DNA of 64,000 nucleotides from Annona cherimola (Eukaryota; Streptophyta; Magnoliopsida; Magnoliales; Annonaceae). The notes under the pieces are model-generated. The model was not told the DNA's origin, searched no databases, and worked only from the letters and a program-made list of their open reading frames with translations. A program made the translations under genes and the position numbers. The DNA is taken from positions 56,091,563 to 56,155,562 of the forward strand of contig CM059972.1 of NCBI GenBank assembly GCA_030490835.1. The letters are read 5' to 3'. This document shows, in pieces, positions 58,289 through 64,000 of this stretch; the first letter of the stretch is position 1, and the number at the start of each line of letters is the position of its first letter.

Positions 58289-59744
58289 TAAAAATCTGTG
58301 AAACCCAACCCATGTAGAACCCATATTGATACATTGATCATGTATATGACATTTATATGTGAATTATTGAATTATGAATGATTATGTGATTTTGCTACTT
58401 ATTGCAATTAGGGTTAAGGATTAGCAATAATGATGTGATTAATCATTTTGAGCTAAAATGAGACAATGGGATTAGAGAAAATTGTTGTTGATTTAAATGT
58501 GCAAATACATCATGGAAAACCATTTTAATTCATTTAAAATGAATAATGAGCATTGGTGTGATAATTGTTAAGTTAAGTGGAAAAACACTAGAAAATTCAT
58601 AACTCAACGCCTGTAAGGCGGATTCAAGTGAAATTTGAAATAGAAATTAACGATGTTGGGCTTGGTATTATAGAATTATTGGGTTATGAAAATTTTTGAT
58701 CAAATGAGTATAATGATTTATTGATCATATTTCAATTTCAACCGTTAACTTTAAACGGCTATAATGGGAGCTAGAAAAATCGGATTGAGATGAAATTTGA
58801 AACGGTTGAATGAAATTATGAGATGTTTATTTTGGAAGGTTTGGATTAAGCTTAAAATATTAGAAAAATACCTGCATTGAAAAAGGTGAGCATGATTTAT
58901 GAATGCTATGTAGGGTAAAATACCCTAGGGTTAATGTATTATTGATGCCCAAAAGGATTTGGGAAAATAAACTCAAATCTGATTTTTATGGATTTATGAA
59001 ACGATGGCTAAAAGGAGTGGAAACGGGACCGAAACGGTTAAGCAACTTGCTGTTTTGAGATAAAAAATTTTATGAATGTTAAATATGTTTTAATGCCCTG
59101 AATTTGGATTAGGAAAAATGAAAATATTTGCTGAAAATTCGGATTTATTAAACTGCTTAGGGTTATGTGTCAAAAGACACGTTAAAGGGGTGAAAAATGG
59201 GTTTCAAAGTTGTTGTTTTGGAAACTTATGGTAAGTGGATTTAAATCCCATAAAAATACCATAAATGCAGTGGTAATTAAGGGTAATTAACACGCTGAAA
59301 TATGGATTAAATTTCTGACTAAGACAATTTTATGAAATACATTATGTTTATGTTGCCAAATGAGCACATGTGAAGTGATAGATATGCAAGGGTGATGAAT
59401 GACTTATGAAATGTGATTTTGTGCAAAGATGCATGAAAATATGATATATTTCATGATTATATATCTGTTTAGAATTTTATGATGATAATTCCAAAATTTT
59501 GGAATTGATTGACGAAGCTAAGGCAACGACGTATGCTTAAAATGGGCATCGATGTGTGTACTTTGTAAAAAGGAGTAAAAAATGGAAAATGAAGGTTAAT
59601 AAACCTATGTATGATAATTATTGAATGAATTTTATGTGATTGAAATGTATATCCTATTTATGGAGTTATATGTATTATGTGTTAGCCGATGAAAGGTACA
59701 AATATGAGCTATATAGCTATATAGGTGTCTATATAGGTGCAAAT
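58289..59744 (+). repeat. A/B-family LTR fragment O, plus orientation
   Basis: Begins TGTGAAACCCAACCCATGTA and follows LTR A from its start, including AAAATTCATAACTCAACGCC (58593; compare 1249), to about 59744, where orientation reverses. It is the uninterrupted reference for the B insertion site in A. There is no LTR 3' end. The ORF 59640-59840 crosses the junction. Confidence 0.72.
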
Positions 59745-61733
59745 ATAGAAACAAAACATCATTTTAGAAAGTTTGCTTGTTTACCTGAGATCGTCATAAT
59801 CCCTTTCCTTCCATTCTTTTCCTTGCCTTTGCCTAAATAAATGAAAATAACATTTCATTTATTTGCATCGTCTTCTAATACTTATATTCCTTAGATTTTT
59901 CAACCTACATAAGTTCATCTAACTTAACCCACATGTCTTTCAAGTCGGGTATTCATACTTATCTCTTCATATACGTCCATTTCTCAATACATAAATCATG
60001 TGTTTCTTAAATTTTTTCAACACAGCAACTTGTTTCTAATTCCAGCATGATTAAACCCCTTAATTACCACTGTACTTAGGGTATTTTTATGGAATTTAAA
60101 TCCACTAATCATAGGTTTCCAAAACAGCAACTTTGGAACCCATTTTTCACCTGTTTAACGTGTCTTTTGACACATAACCCTCAGCAGATTTATAAATCCG
60201 AATTTTCAGCAAATAATCCAACTTTTCTTAATCCAAATTTAGGGTATTAACATATATATCAATTTGGATCATTTCTACAAAGGTTTCATTTTTTTTATTG
60301 TTTTCTCAAACTATCCACATATGCTGAAATCAGGCGTACTGAAATCTCAAAATCTTGAATTAATATCAAATCAAGCAGTTTTGATCTAAAATTTCTACCA
60401 TACCTTAATAACTACATGAATTAACCAAAATAAATATTTTCAGCATGAAATATTTAATATTTCTATTTATTTTGGTATTTCTACTCTGCTAGACAGCAGA
60501 ATCCATTTTCAGACAGCCACGTTAATTAAATTATTAAAAATCCTTTGGTGCAGCTGATCCTGCCACCCGTTCAAACCTGTTCAGGTTGATTTTCTCAAAT
60601 TTTTAATTTGCAACATGTTTATCCTTTTAAGATGAAAATTTGGTCATTCCTTAATCACCCCATAATGAGTCTTTCCAAAAAATTTCATGCTACAATTCAT
60701 CCATTTACTATTCCGTTCATATTTTAGTTTACAACATAATATAACTTATAAATTTGAGGCATAAAATCAAGATTAACATATACTTACTTGATTAATTGAT
60801 AATCCCTTCATTGAGCACTTGAAATTCTCTTCTTTTCCTCTCCTGCTTGTTGGGTTTGACGTGCCCTAGCTGTTGCCCTTGGAGAAAATTTTCATTTTTT
60901 CCTTATTTTCTTCTCTTCTCTCTCTCCTTCTCTCTTCTTCCCTCTATTTCTCTCTCCTTATCTCTCTCCTTCTCCCCTGCTTGAAACGACAGCCATGCTC
61001 CCCCATTTCCACCTTTTATTTCCTAGTTTTCTTGGTGCCCAAGTAACCCTATAGGCATTTTAGTAAATTTCATTTTTACTTTCCACAATTGCCCTTATTT
61101 ACTTAGCTCTTAAGCAACTTCTTACTTGATCTTCAAGAAACCAACTTTCCATGATAATTAGCTTAATCCATTCTATTCATCTCATAGATTTCATAATTTT
61201 ATTCTATCGTTTCAATTTTCATCTTAATCCGACATTTCTACGTCAAGTTATGACCACTTGAATTTATCTTTTGAAGTTGGGATAAAATTAATTAATTATC
61301 ACCCTAATCCCATCATGATTCCCTTAATCCAATCCATTCATAATATTGGGCCCACCGTCATGAGCTTACCTTTCAAATTTCATCGAAATCAGCCTTGTAG
61401 GCGTCAAGTTATGAATTTTTTTATCATTTTCACCTTAATTCCATAATTACACTTTAATCTCCATAAATTAAATCATGATTATTAACATGATTATTCATGA
61501 CAGCTTGTCCCCCTTAAGTCCTCGTTAAACCCCTCGGGTCATACCGACTCACTTTGGGCTCAGGTCATTAAATTTTTAATCATCATTCCTAATTAAACCC
61601 TAATTGCAAAATATCATAAAATCATAAAATCATCCATGAATCATTCAAAATTCATTTAAATCACATATAAATCATGTATATATGTTCAATGCATCACATC
61701 GAGTCATACATAGGTTGGGGTTTCATAATCCTC
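59745..61733 (-). repeat. 3' LTR of element Q, minus orientation, truncated
   Basis: Read on the minus strand it starts TATGAAACCCCAACCT immediately after a G-rich polypurine tract, so it is a 3' LTR, and follows LTR B to its middle, ending near 59745. Its first bases differ from TGTGAAACCC by one transition. The purine-rich leader is at 60880-60975 (pyrimidine on the plus strand). The downstream half of the LTR is missing. Confidence 0.72.
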
Positions 61734-62565
61734 CCCCCCTTATAACAGGTTTTGTCCCGAAACTTATTACATTTCAAATGTCGGGGGTAAAGCTCATATA
61801 AATTTGCTAATTCATCATCTTTCTCTAATATTTCAATGGTTCACTACGCTTTCACTGCGCTACTCTGTCTTAGTGGCATTCTTGGCCTGAGTCCAATAGA
61901 CCTATCACTTGTCTCTACTATTTCCTGTTTCCTATTTCCATATGGACATCTCATTGAAATTGTTCTTTTCTTTATGATCTAGGATCCTTATCCTAATCGC
62001 TCACATCCTCCATACTTAGCTAGCATTAGTTAACTAGTATACATGGAATTCTACCTGTATTGTTGGTTTCCTTTACCGATAGTGCATGCGTGGTTAATAT
62101 TGGCAATCTATGACTAAATGATTATCATCAAAATCAAACTAAGCCATTGCCAAACTTTCTAAAATTTAATCCATACCTGTAACCGCTTCATCCTCTTGCT
62201 CCCTTGACTCCTTTTGAGTTAGGGCGTGCACATGTACTGGGTTTGTAGAGGTAACCTGTCGGTTAGCTGCTCCAATTTACCTTGGCTGTGCGGCTTTTCC
62301 ACGTCCTTGCGACGTTGGTGCTCAGCCAATTCACACAATCACAATCATGTGATATTATCCATCATCATAAACATCACTACTATCATCATCATAAAATCAT
62401 GTATACCTCAGTATATAATTCAATCATTATACTTAGGCTTTTTCATGCCTATTTACCAGTCTATGTTCTGATACCATTTTCTGTGGTATCATACCTATCC
62501 TTTCATCATCCTTTATTTTCTCCTTCCCACACCTGTTTACCAATCCTTGCTCTGATACAAACTTC
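61734..62565 (-). mobile_element. Reduced interior of element Q with polypurine tract and primer site
   Basis: On the minus strand the right end is GCTCTGATACAAA (plus 62549-62561), the complement of the tRNA-iMet site, four bases from the 5' LTR. The left end is ATAAGGGGGGGAGGAT (plus about 61730-61745), preceded by the AAGTTTCGGGACAAAACCTG lead-in typical of Tekay/Del-type chromoviruses. Only about 0.8 kb lies between, with no gag or pol motifs. A second PBS-like GTTCTGATACCA at 62465-62476 is followed by TGTGGTATC, suggesting a duplicated leader plus LTR edge. Plus-strand ORFs here (62226-62471, 62282-62665) are chance. Confidence 0.65.
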
Positions 62566-63676
62566 TGTGGCGCCCCAAACTGAAATGTTACTTCCTTACC
62601 TTAAGATCTATCGATTGGTAAATGTGAATCAGGATTATTGCCTTGATCACGCGGCGAGTTCTTAATTGGAACTCATCCAAATTTTTTTTCATATCTTCAT
62701 TCATCATCGTTTCATTTATATCATAAACAATGGTACACTTGTACATATCCATTTTATAACTTCTCAACATGTACTTATACATCATAGGCTCTCTTGACCT
62801 AATCATGACATTTCCATTGTATACATACATCTATTCAATCATTAGTTCACCTAGAACTCGGAACTTTAAACAAGTTCACTTATACATCAACATACCTGAA
62901 TACTTTCATTCATATCATTTCACTCACCATGGCTAATCCTTTTAGCCCACATGGTACTATCTCGTACATTTTCTCCTTTTCTTGGGTCCTCGACCCCTTG
63001 AGTCTCCCAATACCTGTCTGAGGTTTGGAAAACAAAATGTGAGTGATAACTCAGTAAGCAAGCATTTTCGGGCAAGACTTTCCTTGAAAATATTTTCTTA
63101 AAATATTTTTCTCATAATTTGGTCAGGGGACATTTTATGTTCCAAAATATCTTGGCATAAACCATATTTAGCAATGGACATTCTCATGTCCAAAACAAGA
63201 CTTTTTTCCACATAAATCATTTTAACATTGGACGTTCATACATCCTAAAATATTTTTCCACGTAAACCTTGTTGGAAACGGACGTTTATATGTCCTAAAA
63301 CATTTTTCACATAAACACTTTGATAATGGACATTTTTATGTCCAAAACACATTTTACGAAAGCCTTTTTGGCAATGGACACTCATATGTCCACAAACACT
63401 TTTATCTCTTAGACTCTTTCAGAAACGGACATTTTCATGTCCACATATGTTCTAACATAAATCCCTTTGGGAAGTGGACATTCTCATGTCCAACCATTTT
63501 TTCCACATAAACCTTTTGGAAATGGACATTCTTATGTCTAAAATATTTTCCAACATAAACCCTTTTTCATGATTCCCATCTTGGGGCTTGTTTATAGCAA
63601 ACAAGTCATAAATCATTTTCATGAAAACTTTTGCATAAAAACCATTTGTTTTTATTCTTAATATTTACACATTGTG
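62566..63676 (-). repeat. 5' LTR of element Q, minus orientation, partial
   Basis: Begins TGTGGCGCCCCAAACTG next to the primer site and follows LTR B backwards. It contains a nine-unit hairpin array at 63120-63545 (for example GGACATTCTCATGTCC and GGACATTTTTATGTCC). It stops near 63676, where sequence switches to plus orientation. Confidence 0.7.
63120..63545 (-). repeat. Hairpin array, copy in the Q 5' LTR
   Basis: Nine units, including GGACATTCTCATGTCC twice, GGACATTTTCATGTCC and GGACATTTTTATGTCC. The units GGACGTTCATACATCC and GGACGTTTATATGTCC have one arm changed and rely on a G-T pair. This is the best-preserved copy after that in B. Confidence 0.68.
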
Positions 63677-64000
63677 TAAAAGGAAAGCATGGATTTGAAA
63701 TAATATTTTTAAGGGATGGTGCAAATAATTCTCTAAATTAGAATGACAAGTCACCTGGTGTAAGAGATATATAATGCCAGAAAAATCAAAAGTCATGCAT
63801 GTAGGAACCATGTAGGCGTCAAGAGGAAGAGAGGTTCCCCTTGATGAGGCCAAGTCGGAGACAGCCGGTGTATTGGACCATGCTATGTGAGATGTTCCTT
63901 GGGCTAGCATACCCGCACACGAAAGTTTATGTCATGAGTGGAAATGAAGCATTTGCACATCCAATGTTTATGAAATGATTTTTATGAAAAGATTTCTATT
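63677..64000 (+). repeat. A/B-family LTR fragment, plus orientation, cut by window end
   Basis: From about 63690 the sequence parallels LTR A at 8470-8880 on the plus strand (AGGGATGGTGCAAA, AGATATATAATGCC, GCATTTGCACATCCAATGTT). The left join to the minus-oriented Q LTR is abrupt. The ORF 63665-63910 on the minus strand is not called. Confidence 0.7.

Noticed and set aside
1..64000. A non-transposon gene system hidden in the window
   Set aside because: Both strands were read for domain motifs; every recognisable coding block belongs to LTR retrotransposons. Candidate novelty is therefore in LTR architecture and not in a new gene cluster.

Overview
This window is intergenic, repeat-dense DNA of a plant nuclear genome. 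I found no host gene, tRNA, rRNA or CRISPR. Almost all of it can be assigned to LTR retrotransposons, solo LTRs and two non-autonomous DNA transposons inserted into each other. The plant assignment rests on Ty3/gypsy proteins of the Athila/Tat type, a Ty1/copia polyprotein of the SIRE type with an extra downstream ORF, very long LTRs, and tRNA-Asp-type and tRNA-iMet-type primer sites. The species cannot be named from this sequence.

Layout. (1) An old Athila/Tat-like element, called C here, is the scaffold for 1-46316. Its 5' LTR is cut by the window start (1-961 plus 9450-9475). Its interior is scattered over 9476-10750, 33233-33534, 38789-39657 and 41165-43245. Its 3' LTR is 43246 to about 46316. 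(2) The 5' LTR of C holds solo LTR A (962-9449, repeat TAATT), which holds solo LTR B (3577-7966, repeat TATAA). (3) The interior of C holds element D (10751-33232), a gag-pro-only Athila-like element. D carries a hAT-type element in its 5' LTR (11172-12391) and a full-length copia element H (17391-29961, repeat AGTCA) in its interior. H carries solo LTR I1 in its gag (20277-22018, repeat AATTC). (4) Further solo LTRs in C are E (33535-38788), F (39658-41159, minus strand, repeat CTTGT) and G (44193-45808, in the 3' LTR). E is itself split by inverted fragments of the A/B family. (5) To the right of C lie solo LTR I2 (46471-48174, minus, repeat GATGG); a SIRE-type LTR remnant K split by solo LTR J (48681-51774, minus, repeat GAAGT); LTR remnant L with a foldback Mutator-like MITE (52965-53380, repeat GTTAAGTAT); C-like LTR remnant M; and from 54475 to the end a cluster of A/B-family pieces in alternating orientation. 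That cluster includes a shrunken element Q, whose polypurine tract and primer site are only about 0.8 kb apart.

How the genes work together. H encodes the usual capsid/nucleocapsid, protease, integrase and reverse transcriptase/RNase H, followed by a separate env-position ORF. All are broken by in-frame stops, many explained by C-to-T or G-to-A change. D encodes only gag and protease and would need enzymes in trans. C retains a decayed gag-region reading frame and an env-position ORF. Nothing here looks currently able to move by itself.

Most unusual signals: arrays of short hairpins with paired (compensatory) changes in the long A/B-family LTRs; clusters of GTCGAC palindromes in the SIRE-type LTRs that recur just upstream of the extra ORF; and repeated head-to-head and tail-to-tail LTR junctions. 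Family letters (A, B, C and so on) are labels for this report only. Similarities between copies were judged by eye, and no database was searched.
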